A stretch of DNA of 64,000 bases from Isoetes taiwanensis (taxonomy: Eukaryota; Streptophyta; Lycopodiopsida; Isoetales; Isoetaceae), in the NCBI GenBank assembly GCA_021234155.1, contig JAJEKV010000025.1:6427310-6491309 (forward strand), given 5' to 3'. Position numbers and translations under genes: made by a program. Of the stretch, positions 10,521-21,030 are shown piece after piece (positions within the stretch are counted from its first letter, which is position 1; each line of letters starts with the position of its first letter). The notes beneath the pieces were generated by a model that searched no databases, had not been told where the DNA came from, and was given only the letters and a program-made list of their open reading frames with translations.

Positions 10521-12623
10521 TTTTTTTTTTTTTTTTAAGAATATAAGAATATATTAAACCATTAGAATGCAATCAAGTACAATGATAAGTGTGGTGCTAA
10601 GAAATGAAGCGCCCATCATGATCCACAATCTGTAGGAATGTCGACCAAATTTCTCGCTTAACCGTGTCAGACAAGCTTGAGACTTGGTAAGCCTGCCACA
10701 ACTTATGCCTCAAGATCGGAACCAACTGAAAAGGGCTAAGCACTGCATTCTGAAAGACCTTCGCTCTCCTCTTTTCCAAATCAGCCACAAAAGCCAAGCT
10801 CTGCATAAATGAAACGCCTGCCGCTTGGCCACTGCCCACCTGCTAGGAAGGAATCCCAAGAGAATCTTCTGACTGCATAGTGAAGTCCCAAAGAGGGCTC
10901 TCACCCAGGACCAAGCTGCCCCTACATCTGTGCATAGGACAAAGCAGTGCTCAATGGTCTCACGTCGCCTCCCACATAAAGGGCATGTTTTCGCTACCTG
11001 AGGCTTGAACCCGTGGACTCGGACATTCACCCTGAGGCTACGGTGCAAGATCTGCCACAAAAGGGTACGGATTTTAGGAGGAGGCAATGTATTCCACGCC
11101 CACTTCCACATGGCAGGCCACTTACTCCCTGGAAGCTTAAGTGACCACTTATCCGAAGGCGGCAACGTGTCCTGAAGCGCTAGGAGCCCATAAGCCGATG
11201 CTACAAACTGAGATGCATCAAGTCCACTATGCGACTTCCAAACACGATTGACTTGAGAAGACAACTGCAATGGAATAGCATTGGCAATTCTGGCCCAAGT
11301 CCAGATGTCCCATCACCAAGGCCAAATCTCTTCCTAAAAACTCCCACGCGCACTGATGACCCCCAATACCAGGGCCACGGATGGATGTTACCCCTGCAAA
11401 GAATCCATCGGGCCGAAAGTACCGGGTGTAGGGAAGAGGCCAAGGGAGATGCAGAGTCCAAGGGTACCCAGAGAAAGGGCGATGAGGCTACCATACACCG
11501 CTAGGGTCCAACGAAAAAGAGAACCTTGACCACCTTCCGTGCCTTCGTGAGACCCTTAAGAAAAGGCAAAGCATGAGGGAATGGCCGCGAAATCCTCAAA
11601 CAGAGCCCATGGCAATCGAGCCGGAATAGCCGGGCCGTAAAACACAATAGAGTGACGGCCGCTGTGCTAACAGAGCCAAACTCGGGGATTGTTGCTCACC
11701 GCAACAACCGCCGGATGAATTTCGACACCGTAACCTTCGTGCAACGATACATCAAGCATACCCAAGCCCCCATGCCCGGGATGCACACACTTCCACTATG
11801 CGACCTTCATCAGTAGCCCCTCCTCATTCCCTCCCCAAACAAAATTGCGAATGGTGTCATCCAACTCCTTAACCACACTTTCTCGGGCGCAAGTATGCGT
11901 GAGGTCACAGAACATGAGTGCTTACAGAAACCGACTTGGCTATCGAATCCTACCAGCCATGGTGAGTTTACTTCCCCTCCACCAATTCAAATGTCGCTTA
12001 AGATTCTCGTAATGTCTCCGGCCCAAATTGCCCTAGCATTAATGTCCAAGCCAAATGGTATGCCTAACGCTTTGGCGGTGGTGTGGCAAATTGTTAGAGC
12101 CCAAGGAAACCGACTCAACCACGCAGAGGAGGTTCCTCCAAGACCCACATGGCCAAGCACTTCACCCGCCAAGCAAGCATCCCGGTTAAAGAAAAGGCAT
12201 CCAAAATATTCTTGTGCGCACGGAGATTGGACTCGCCTCGCATGAAGAAAGAGGAATGTATCATCCGCCAAATTGATCGCAAAACCCGCTGCGACCCATC
12301 ATCCATCGCGAGAGACCTTGCACCACATTGTCGCAATTGCCACCCGAAAAAGCTGCGAGAGAGCTTCGCCACTATAGTGAATGGAAGGGGCCAACGGACA
12401 TCCCCTCGCCTAATGCCTCGACCCACGAGAGAAGATTGAAGAGGTCTCACCACGACACCACACTTGTCACCCTAGCGGACGCGTGCGACTTCATAACCGC
12501 TTTCCCCGAAACTAGGCCCGCACCCAAAGGCCTGCATCATATCTGCCAAGAACTGCCAGCTGACACTGTCATAAGCCTTGGCAAAATCCAGCTTAAGAAA
12601 AACAAGGGGCTGCCTCATCCTGA
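10521..12623 (-). mobile_element. 5'-truncated LINE (polyA type) inside the Helitron helicase
   Basis: A T-run at 10521-10536 on the plus strand is the minus-strand polyA tail. Upstream come, in element order, a reverse transcriptase start (FLKLDFAKAYDSVSW, motif A), a degraded middle with ADDTFLFLHA (catalytic YADD motif, here with the first residue changed), and a C-terminal zf-RVT type region with TLLWQILHRSLRVN and CPLCGRRRETIEHCF. The element starts abruptly at motif A, so the endonuclease and ORF1 are missing. A 10-bp direct repeat, ATCTTGAATC, flanks it. Same family as 39820-42065. Frameshifts make it inactive. Confidence 0.9.
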
Positions 12624-12639
12624 ATCTTGAATCTTGAAT

Positions 12640-13960
12640 GTGCAGTGCGCCCACCCTTCAATAAAGTGGATGCAATTCCTGAAGAAGCAACTGCAAGTGC
12701 AATGATACCTTTGGCAGGAACATAAGACAACATGGTGTTAAAAAGAAAACTCTTTCCCGAGCCGCCTGCACCATGAACGAAAAACACTCGTCCTTTTTCC
12801 AACATCACGTGCTCGTCGATCACACGGTCGAAGATAATACGCTAGTCGTGATATAGGCGGTCCATATGTTCTTGCACCTCTACCATGTCTTCTTGAAACA
12901 CCTCATCCCGAAATATCATATATGGATCTATTGCACGCTCAGGAAGATTGAACTCAAACTCCCTTAAGGATCGTCCAACAGAGTTCATATGATCTTCAAT
13001 ATCTAAAAGTGCCATGTCAAAAAATTGATCACACACATTTACACTTTGATCTCTGCAACCCTTTGTGCCTCATGCAGGAAGTCATCGATCACAGAAAGCT
13101 TGTCTTCTTCCCATAGTTGCAGCGGATTCGATGGTTCGCAATTTATAAGGATCATGGCGAACATGTGTCGCAATTGTGGTGGCATGCCCCATGCTGCTGC
13201 TTCCTGAAGAGATTCGAGCCATTCTGTGTCATCTCGAAGCAACCCACGACGAATGCAAGCTTCTTTATATGTTGCACACAACTCCCCATCAAAAGAGCGT
13301 AAATCTTCAAAGCTAATTGCGCCTGTCACGCGGGTCAACAGGAGTCGTAAATAGTATCGCTCTCCTTCCGAAGGATTAACAAAGTACATGCGTCCAATAG
13401 CAGGAAACTTCTGGGTATTCTCTCTGACCTTCCATTTTCGACTGGGTTTTCATAGGTAAACTTTTTAGGAAAATCATGGTAGAGCAATTGAGTAGCCTCT
13501 CTGTTTCCAGATGCATTTAACTCAAAAAAAGCTGTTGTTCCATTATTCTTCCTTCTTATTGTTCCATTATTCTTCCTTCTTATACTGTCCACGCTCATAC
13601 CTTCTCGATAATATACATCTTGTTGCATTGGGAGATGCATAGCCAATCTAGTAACATGAGGAAACTGCTCTTGTATTTCATATAAGAGGATTCTCCATGA
13701 TGCCTCAGAAGCTGAGAAATAGCGTGCATTCAGGAATTGCTCAATCTCATCATGGTTTATGGCGGGTGCTCTGCTAGAAGATGCACCATCATTCGATGCT
13801 TCCAAGTTCACATTGATCATATCAGGCCCTTTATAGACGTATTTGTACAAATATTTAACGTCCTTTACAGCAGCACATACCTCAAACATTGATATGGCAC
13901 TTGAAGTACGATGTCAACCAGGGATTATATGGCACGACCCATCTATTGTCTAGATCTATA
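12640..13960 (-). pseudogene. Helitron Rep-helicase linker and helicase motif I
   Basis: Starting at about 13960 the minus strand reads DNRWVVPYNPWLTSYF, then VKYLYKYVYKG, AINHDEIEQFLNARY, the HLPMQQDVYYREG region, and further conserved linker text, ending in VFFVHGAGGSGKSFLFN (Walker A, motif I) near 12780. The order is that of a Helitron RepHel protein between the Rep and helicase domains. Frame changes occur near 13889, 13389 and 12840 (a stop in LYHD). A 24-bp tandem duplication near 13533-13581 adds residues (NNGTIRRK twice). The block is bounded by a LINE on each side. Confidence 0.9.
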
Positions 13961-13961
13961 T

Positions 13962-15280
13962 CCCCTTTCCTCACCTTTCGGCCATCATCTGGCCAAGGCC
14001 AGGGTGGTTCTCATATCCTCTTCACGCCACCCCACGTCTCCTGCGCTCACATATCAAGGACAGCCTGTGGAGGTCACGCCCACCTACAAGTACCTAGGGG
14101 TGGAGTTCCCCTCCTCGCTCTGTTGGTAGACGTCCATCTGCTTGCAGGTGACAGCTGGCTGGAAAGCGCTTTATGCCATGCAGAACAACAGTCACCAGGC
14201 AGAGCTCTATGATTGGGGCCATCAGTCACATCTGTTTCGGGCGCTAGTCGAGCCCCGTCCTTCAGACGGGTCGAGGTTTGGGGCCCGATCGCCTCTTTGG
14301 CGACTGAATGACTTGGAGCAGTGTGCGTAAGGCATTTTGGCACGGCACTTGGGGTGAAACCTTCAAATTCTATCGATTCTCGGGCCGAAAACCGGATTCT
14401 TACGCCTCAGCCGGGCCCTTGATAGACACATCGCCTACTTTCGAAAGTGGTTAATATGGGTGATACCGGCTCCCGCGACCGGGCTTATGCCCGTGGGTAA
14501 TGGGCCCGGAAGGCCAGGGCCCGCTGAAGGGTAAGAGAGATCGCTGATTCGCCCGATGGAACGGCAGAGCACAGACATGCGCAAGGTGGACCACGAGGCC
14601 GATCGTGGACGGCTATGGGAATACCTGACGCTTGCTTCCTTGGCAAGCTCGGGGACCCCGGCTCTAGAGCAGATCAAAACGCCCATTACAAGGAGCACAT
14701 CAACCCCATTGGCGGGGCCCGCAGCTCTACCTGCGTTCCGGTGCCTCGAAAAGCGCACTCATTGCCTCCATTCATACGTGCCCACTATCTCCGCGCGACG
14801 AGGGGCGGTGGATTGGGGAGTCCCGCCGTGACAAGCTCTCCCGGTGTTGTCAAACGGGTGCCATTGAGGATGAGTCTCACACTTTCCGTTGCCCAGATTC
14901 GGTCGGATTCGGGCCGATACATTCCCTTAGTACCGGCCGACTTGCCCCTACATTTGCCGATGAACACACCGGCCGACGCGTCCCTAGGGTCGCATATTCG
15001 TGAGGTAATCGGATCTCGCGAGCCCACCTTTGCCCCCGCCTGGCTGCTCACTGATCAGGCACTATGGGTACGGTACATGAGTGTATATATTTGTGTGTTT
15101 TTGCATTTCGTATATTGGAACAGTTTATCAGCAGGCTGATTGCTGCCACGGTTTTTCCCTCAAAAACCTTTCAAGACGGGGGTTTTTTAATCTGGGTAGT
15201 AATCCGCTTGCTGCGCTTTTGTATTGGGTCCCATAGACTGATTGGTCTCCGTGGACGATAAAAATACCTTCCTTCCTTCT
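13962..15280 (+). mobile_element. LINE of the microsatellite-tailed family, plus strand, 5'-truncated
   Basis: The segment is clearly more GC-rich than its surroundings. Plus-strand frames give the end of a reverse transcriptase (PTYKYLGVEFPSSLCW, then YDWG..SHLFRALVEP and LNDLEQC) and a C-terminal Cys-His region with GAIEDESHTFRCP (around 14860-14900). The 3' end reads GTGGACGATAAAAATA and then CCTTCCTTCCTTCTTC rather than polyA. TCTATAT occurs at both borders (13955-13961 and 15281-15287) as a possible target duplication. It splits the Helitron linker. Frames are broken throughout. Confidence 0.8.
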
Positions 15281-15287
15281 TCTATAT

Positions 15288-15771
15288 AATGGATATCCGT
15301 CAACAACTGTCGTCTCATCTGAAAATGCACGCGGATAACGTTTTGTACGCTTACCCTCCTGCATGCACGGACTATTCGGATATCCAGTACCACATGGCCC
15401 ATGCATCATATTACGGGTGACTATCTCATACAATTCAGGATATGCGTCCTTGTCTGGTATTTCAGCACAAATAATTTGATCAATCTCTTCGGCTGTGAAG
15501 GGCTTGTCTGCCTGATCCAACATATACATGCGGCAAGCCTCTCTTCTGGAACTCAATAACATAGACTTTTGCGATTATGCGGCCGAATATACCATGATTA
15601 GTTATCAAATCTACCAGCTCTTTTACTTTCATATGAAATACTCTAGCCACTAGCTCTGGTCGATCACTTGGCGATTGGCCATATAATAATTCCCTCCTAA
15701 TCTCTTCCCAATTTGCATTGGCAGTCATGGTTATAAAAAGGTCCGGCCTGCCATGTTCGCGAACAATAGAC
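15288..15771 (-). pseudogene. Helitron Rep (HUH endonuclease) catalytic region, damaged
   Basis: The minus strand reads REHGRPDLFITMTANANW, PELVARVFHMKVKELVDLI, YVIEFQKRGLPHVYM, then ADKPFTAEEIDQIICAEIPD, HGPCGTGYPNSPCM and DGYPLYRRR. In active Helitrons the segment after RGLPH is HMH or similar, a metal-binding HxH, followed by a few residues and LDQADK. Here the second histidine is a tyrosine and several residues are deleted, so the nuclease centre is lost. The frame shifts at this point as well. One side is bounded by the LINE and the other by the MITE. Confidence 0.85.
15764..15771. repeat. MITE target-site duplication, left copy
   Basis: CAATAGAC here is repeated exactly at 16387-16394, on the far side of the element. 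Confidence 0.95.
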
Positions 15772-16386
15772 CAGGGTAGCCCTTAAGCTCGAAATATCGC
15801 CAAAAGGCTATTTTTTTGGACATTTGCATTTTTCTTCACTATTGTTGAGTAGGATCAATTAGGAGTGGTGCCAATAAAATATCGCCACCTTGTCTACAAA
15901 ATTTTCTCCCTCTACTCATAAGTTAGCCTATGTCACTAAATGATGGATTCTTGGATTCGCCCCCATGTGAATTTTATTCTTGGTAATTATTCTAAAATCG
16001 CCTCTTAACCCCCTAAAATCATGTAAAATTAATACGAATTCTATTCTTGGTGAGTTTTTTGAATTGTCGTTTTTATTGTTGACACTAATCAGCTTGGCCT
16101 TTCTCTTGTGAAGACACATATGCCAATGTTTGGTAACATATATTCATTATGTGAGCATTACACTTACAACTGTATACAGACATAACAAATATATATTGTA
16201 GACCCAAATTGTACTTGAGAAAAAAGTATATATTCCATCGCTTGATGGATGAAAGATTCGCCAAGGTTGCTACAACTCAAATTGAAACCCGAAACAAAAT
16301 CGCCAACATAACTAATCGAAAAAAGATAAGATTCGCCTCACATTCTAAATTACACCTATGAAAATTTGGGCTTAAGGGCTACCCTG
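15772..16386. mobile_element. hAT-like MITE (615 bp) inside the Helitron Rep gene
   Basis: The element begins CAGGGTAGCCCTTAAGC and ends in the exact reverse complement, a perfect 17-bp terminal inverted repeat. It is flanked by an exact 8-bp duplication, CAATAGAC (15764-15771 and 16387-16394). An 8-bp duplication with CAGGG termini is the signature of the hAT superfamily. It holds no transposase frame, so it must have been moved by an enzyme encoded elsewhere. Removing it and one duplication copy rejoins the Rep reading frame (AMSI-VREHG) without a gap, so the Helitron gene was open at this site when the MITE landed. The 63-codon frame inside it is not meaningful. Confidence 0.95.
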
Positions 16387-18508
16387 CAATAGACATGGCA
16401 TCCTGATACCGTTGGGTCATGTATCTTGGACCTCCCACATACGAGGATGGTAATACAACTTTTCGGCCAATAGCGCCTGCGTCATCTCCTTCAAAATCCA
16501 TAATACCTTGCAACATGTCTTTTCGAATGGTGTGTTGATTCAACACAATAAATTGTAGCCTTTCCTGTTCCATCTTTGCAAACATATCACAAATGTATTC
16601 TTGAAACAACCGGCCAGCCATATGAAGGGGAGATGCATGTCCATGACGTGTGAACAGATGATATTTGTAATACTCCATAATAGTTATTTTCTTTGCACCA
16701 CTCCGTCCATGAGGTATTTTAAAATGCCACCCATCTGTACCATAGGGAAGAAGTAACACAAAATGCAATGGATCGTAGGCTGAGTGATATGCATCTATAA
16801 ACTTCACACCACCATCCTTAGAGTGTATAATAATGTCCCTCCGACCGTCTTTGGGCTTATCTTCAATAGGCATTAAGACAGCCACTTCATTTGCAGTTGG
16901 AGCATTATATTGCCTCCTCATAGGATTCTGCACGTTGCAAGAAGGTATACGCAAACAGATATCCATGGTTGGATGAAGACGCATAATTTGTGCCGCACTC
17001 AAGAATATGCTAACAAATGGATTGTGCTCTGTCATAAGGGACTGCAACTGAACCACTATTTCTTGCTTCAATCCATCAAAAATAGACATCCTACATTCAA
17101 TTTGCATGTCATCACCATCCAAGATGTATATCTGTGCGAATTTTGCATGCTCTTGATGCCCTTGCGGTGGCAATAGCGTTCCCATCTTATGGCACATGCG
17201 GCCATTGACCCTAAAAGTATAGGCCCTACCAACAGCATTTGCCAGTGCCTCATCAATTTTCACGCCCACTGAGGCAAATGAGAATATATTATTATACTTT
17301 CTAAGGTTAGTGCGAAAATGATCACCCAAACTATCTGTTCTTGTATATAGGTCAAACAATGCATGTGGTGGTTCTGGAATCAATGGCAGCTGAATATTTC
17401 CATCTGCACATGCCCGACATTTCTTCTTAACTGAGAGTTCTGCTTTCCATTGCACAGCCCCACAATACGAACATCTATAGTCCATGTTACCAAGGTCATG
17501 AGTGGGAGGTAAACTCCATGTCCATGCTATCTTATTGAAACATGTTCTACTAATAGGTCATTCTACTGGACCTGCAATTCTGTCTTCTAGTCTTAAAGCT
17601 CGAGCTCTTGCCTTTGCTCTACGATTCAGACATCTCTTTCTCTGCGACATGCTTTCAGCTACCGGGGTATCGTATGAATCTATCACCTGATTACTTGTAT
17701 GCTCATCAACATTTTATTGGTCAGCTGTAGTTGCTACTGGAGTGGTTGGGTGACCAACATCAATACCATAGACATTGTCAGACCCCAATCTCAAACTCAT
17801 CCTTCTATTACGCAAGTGTTTCCTTCTTTGAAGATTGCTCTCCATTTCAGGCATCTGATAAGAGGGGTTACATGATACCGTATGTGGTGTTTGTTGAGGG
17901 GACATCCCAATGTGCTATGTAGGAGGTTGTGAACTAAACCCTTCATCATTCATACACACCACTTGATTAGTTATTTGTTCATCAACATTCTGATATTCTC
18001 CTGCACTTGGTACGCCTTCAGGTAAGTGATCAAAATTTGTCGCATCTACATCATCACGAACATCATTATATTGTAACCTCAAGGCTCTAGTCTTTGTTGT
18101 GCATCTGCGCTTCAGACGTTTCCTTCTCTGAGTGTTGGTTTCATGGGCAGGTGTCTTGTAAGAGGGATTACTCGCCACTACAGGTGGCATTCTTTGACGG
18201 GATCTTCCAATGGTTTTCTTTTTAGATGATGTACCAGATTCATGCACATTCATGTCCATAGACTGCAACAATGTCAACGGATTATTTGTTTGCTCTACTC
18301 TGGCTCCCATTGTTGGGGGAAATAATTGGACTCTACTTTCATCAATATCTGACGTGTTGGAATGCGGAATGGCTGTTGCACATCTCCTGTGCGCAATAGA
18401 TCCTTCCACTATCGACGCATTGAATACATTTGAACTTTCTACAACCATGGCATTCAAGCGTCGACGTCTTGCTGACTGTATCTCCACTTGACCAGGAGGA
18501 GAGATCAA
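16387..18508 (-). pseudogene. Helitron RepHel N-terminal region and start of Rep domain
   Basis: From 18508 a 197-codon frame is rich in Arg and Ser (RRRRLNAMVV, TQRRKRLKRR), typical of the disordered, NLS-like N-terminus of plant Helitron proteins. Further pieces follow in 17502-17905. The longest piece, 368 codons from 17485, starts MDYRCSYCGAVQWKAE with a CxxC...CRAC zinc-binding motif, then LYTRTDSLGDHFRTNLRKYN, FASVGVKIDEAL, TFRVNGRMCHKMGTLLPP, HPTMDICLRIP, HGRSGAKKITIMEYYKYHLF and RYQDAMSI, all conserved Helitron_like_N landmarks. The frame ends early only because the MITE adds a stop. Frame changes near 17690 and 17910 disable the rest. Confidence 0.85.
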
Positions 18509-18707
18509 CCAATCTCCTTTCCTCCGCCATCAAGAGCTTGAGATAAAAATGGTTATCCTCGGCATCAATTTGCTCCCAGAATCTCACGGGTTTGCCTTTC
18601 CATGCAGCAAGAAGAAAATCATGAAGAGAGAGCGAAGGGGATTTGTTGCGCCAAAGATTTTTGGAGGTATGACTATGCACCAGATCCTTAACTTTTGGAT
18701 GTCTCAT
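18342..18707 (-). CDS. Unrecognised reading frame at the Helitron 5' side
   Basis: A 121-codon minus-strand frame starts MRHPKVKDLVHSHTSK and ends LECHGCRKFKCIQCVDSGR..CAQEMCN. Its first part (SLHDFLLAAWKGKPVRFWEQI) reads like real protein, whereas the C-terminal part overlaps the N-terminal frame of the Helitron protein in another phase. It could be the true upstream exon of the Helitron gene or a captured fragment. No family recognised. Confidence 0.3.
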   Translation of the reverse strand: MRHPKVKDLVHSHTSKNLWRNKSPSLSLHDFLLAAWKGKPVRFWEQIDAEDNHFYLKLLMAEERRLVDLSSWSSGDTVSKTSTLECHGCRKFKCIQCVDSGRIYCAQEMCNSHSAFQHVRY

Positions 18708-18754
18708 TTGAAAAAGTAAATTTGAAACTTAGTAACTTAATATCTTAATGAAAA

Positions 18755-18785
18755 CTAGTAAACCTGTGTCCGGCATTGTCATAGG
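18755..18785 (-). mobile_element. Helitron 3' terminus, third copy, degenerate hairpin
   Basis: The plus strand reads ACTAGTAAACCTGTGTCCGG, closely matching ACTAGTAAACGTGTGCCCGG at 4818 and CCAGTAAACGTGTGCCCGG at 8342. On the minus strand this is a Helitron 3' end with CTAG (18755-18758), followed by T. The hairpin arm has decayed. The element it terminates should extend to the right; its 5' end was not found. Confidence 0.6.
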
Positions 18786-19500
18786 GACCTTCAATGTAAG
18801 ATTGATTATTTAGGCCCTACTATGAATATCATTTGTCTAGATTGATCATCCGTTGCCCATCATATTTACACAAAGCTTGATAAATATACTCGAGAGTTTT
18901 ATTAGTATTTCAATCTCAACCTGTGTCATAGCTTGGACCATCTATTTTCATGCAATTATCGTCCATCCTGTGCCCCAAATTGTATGTTGAGGCCCTTGAT
19001 TTCCCTAATGTTCTCAATCCTTTTAATGCATTCTACACCATCGGCCAAATCTGTGATGGAGTCAAACAAGCTTTTCAACCTCAGCATATGATTCTTTAAG
19101 ACGTAGGTCAATATGTAAGTCAGAAAAAAGTCCTCTCAAAGCTACTCAGCCGCACTATCAAAGGAGGAGGAATCATAATCCAATCCGCCAGGCCTACTTC
19201 ACAATTGATTGCAGTTGGTTCCATCCGGATTCATCACAGCCAGACTCCCAAGGGCATCGCAATCATTTCAGAACCTACTAAAATGTAACCTCTCCTGCAA
19301 GATGATTCCACCTTGAAATCAAATAACTTGCTGGCCATCTTGAAATAAAATAACTTGCTAACCGTGGCAACTTATCTGAAACCCCAACCCTTGTCTCCCT
19401 AAAATCCACAAACAAAAAACAAGCATTACAAATTTGTGGAGAAGAAAATCTCTTCAAATTTGATCATGTATATGGACTGGCATCTTCACAAGATAATCAT
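18786..19500. other. Anonymous non-coding DNA
   Basis: I find no protein similarity, RNA gene or clear repeat in this interval. If the Helitron end at 18755 is real, this is the 3' interior of that element. Confidence 0.5.
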
Positions 19501-19517
19501 CTAATCTGGTCTCACAT

Positions 19518-19709
19518 TTGCCGAAAGGGATCGAGCATATTAGCAGAAGAAAACAAAGTTTGGTTTGCATTATTGCGGATGGAGTTTTTGCAGAGTTGGA
19601 GTCAGTAATTGATTGGGCACTCGAAGAACATAATGTTTGCATTTTGGCATCTGGGCAGACCGGAATGGACAAAACCCAACCGCTTGCAAACTTGCAACTA
19701 GCATGTTGA
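19518..19709 (+). pseudogene. Kinesin motor-domain fragment
   Basis: The plus-strand frame contains VFAELESVIDWALEEHNVCI followed by LASGQTGMDKTQ. This matches the kinesin motor signature VF..VEPV...AL.GHNVCI.AYGQTGTGKT that precedes and forms the ATP-binding P-loop. The invariant second glycine of GKT is replaced by Asp, and no continuation (TM.G, switch I) follows. A single exon-sized piece just inside a Helitron end suggests capture, but simple pseudogene decay is equally possible. Confidence 0.6.
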
Positions 19710-19794
19710 GCAATGGTTTTGCTGCCTCAACGATGTATGTCTCGAATGTTCTCTTTCAAACTACTCCAACCTCGGGCATTTCCAAATAGGGAAA

Positions 19795-20580
19795 AACTAC
19801 AAAATGCCCTTATGTTTTGATGAATTTCACCATATGCCCCTAAATTTCCATAATTTAAATAAATGCCTCTGGTCAATGTATACTCCTCTGAAAGATTTCA
19901 AGTTTCACAAAATGTCCTTCAGTTTTTCATATTTAATAGAATGCCCTTTTTCAACGGATATTTTTTAATGTCGTTTTTGGATCAAAGTCCAGTTTTGTGC
20001 ATGGTTCCTCAAAAGAAAGGGAAGGCACAGGAGGCTCCATCAAATTTGCTTCTCATCAAATTTCATTCTGCTCCAGCAATTTTTGCTTGTTCCATCGATT
20101 TTTGGTCACAAGCTCTCACAATTTTGGACAAATTCTATTTTTTCAAGAGTTTTTGAAGGATCACTCTCGCAATTCTGGAGGCACAGGCTCTCATGATTAT
20201 GCGGGCTCGCCAAACTTTTTTACTCACTTTCTACTCCGCGACCTATAGGAAAATCATGCACCATGTTATTGTTCCTATTATTCGAGATACGATGTTGCCT
20301 CCAACGACAATACGATGTTGTTCAAGGGCATTTCAATATTTTTCTTGAAACTTAAGGGTATTTTGTGAATTTGCAACTTTTAAATTTTGAAAAAAAAACA
20401 CACACACATTATAGGTCTCGAGGGCATTTTGAAAATTTAGAAGAAACATAAGGGCATTTGAGGAATTAACGTTAAGGGTATTTGAATAATTTTCAGAAAT
20501 ACAAAATTATTATACATTGACCAGGGGCATTTAGCGAAATTATAAAAAGTTCTGGAATAAACAGTAAAAAAACAATAAGT
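19795..20580. mobile_element. Inverted-repeat (foldback-like) element with AAATGCCC motifs
   Basis: The left side carries AAAATGCCCTTATGTTT, ATATGCCCCTAAAT and AAATGCCTCTGGTCAATG. The right side carries, in reverse complement, AAATGCCCCTGGTCAATG, AAATGCCCTTATGTTT and AAAATGCCCTCGAG. The inverted arms surround an anonymous middle. Such repeats of AATGCCC in opposite directions resemble long-TIR or foldback DNA elements. Ends and target duplication could not be fixed, so boundaries are approximate. Confidence 0.5.
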
Positions 20581-20599
20581 TTTCTAGGGCTTGGCTTAT

Positions 20600-20880
20600 G
20601 CCTTGTCGGCTAGCGAGTCGAGAAGGTTGAGAATCCTAGTAATTGATTTAGTTTATTAATAATTTATTTAGCTATGTTTTTTAATACCTAATATTTAACT
20701 TCTTTTTTTAATAAGTAATATATAAAAAATTTAATATGTATAATCTAATTTCCTTCATTAATGTGTAATTAATTATGTTATTTAAATTGTCTAATTAGTT
20801 ATATTTATTTTTGTGAATGGTCTTGTCTAGCCATGGGGAATCAGTACAAATTTTTTGGGGATTATGGGATCGAATTTTGA
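20600..20880. other. AT-rich anonymous DNA
   Basis: This is a strongly AT-rich stretch with repeated TAATTTATTTA-like words, without coding or RNA signal. Confidence 0.4.
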
Positions 20881-20887
20881 GGCCTTT

Positions 20888-21030
20888 GGCCCCACCCACC
20901 CACCCCCCCCCGCGGGAAACTCCTTGCCCCCCCCGTCCCTTTGCCCTTCCTTCCCACACTTCTCCCTCCCTCCGTTCCCTTCTCCCCTTCCTTCCCACCT
21001 TTTAGCTTTCTCCCTTCCCACCCTCGCCCC
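20888..21030. repeat. Pyrimidine-rich (C/T) low-complexity tract
   Basis: About 140 bp is almost entirely C and T on the plus strand, opening with a run of C after CCCACCCACCCA. The open frames here on both strands (Pro/Ser-rich or Gly/Arg/Glu-rich) are by-products of this composition. Confidence 0.8.

Larger units (their letters stand above)
8342..18710 (-). mobile_element. Decayed autonomous Helitron with three nested insertions
   Basis: The 3' end lies at 8342: hairpin GCCCGGC-AAC-GCCGGGC (plus 8355-8371) followed by a CTGG end, a one-base change from the CTAG seen in unit A. Reading upstream on the minus strand come the helicase C-terminus (9348), helicase core, linker, Rep domain and the Rep N-terminal region, all in the order expected of a RepHel protein. 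A LINE at 10521-12623, another at about 13962-15280 and a hAT-like MITE at 15772-16386 interrupt the coding region. The 5' TC end is not resolved; it should lie near or right of 18710. Several frameshifts show the element is no longer able to make its protein. Confidence 0.85.

Noticed and set aside
11229-12630. Plus-strand frames of 91-116 codons
   Set aside because: They are antisense shadows of the LINE on the minus strand.
14074-15139. Long open frames on both strands in GC-rich DNA
   Set aside because: High GC makes stops rare; only the plus-strand pieces with reverse-transcriptase and Cys-His motifs are real LINE sequence.
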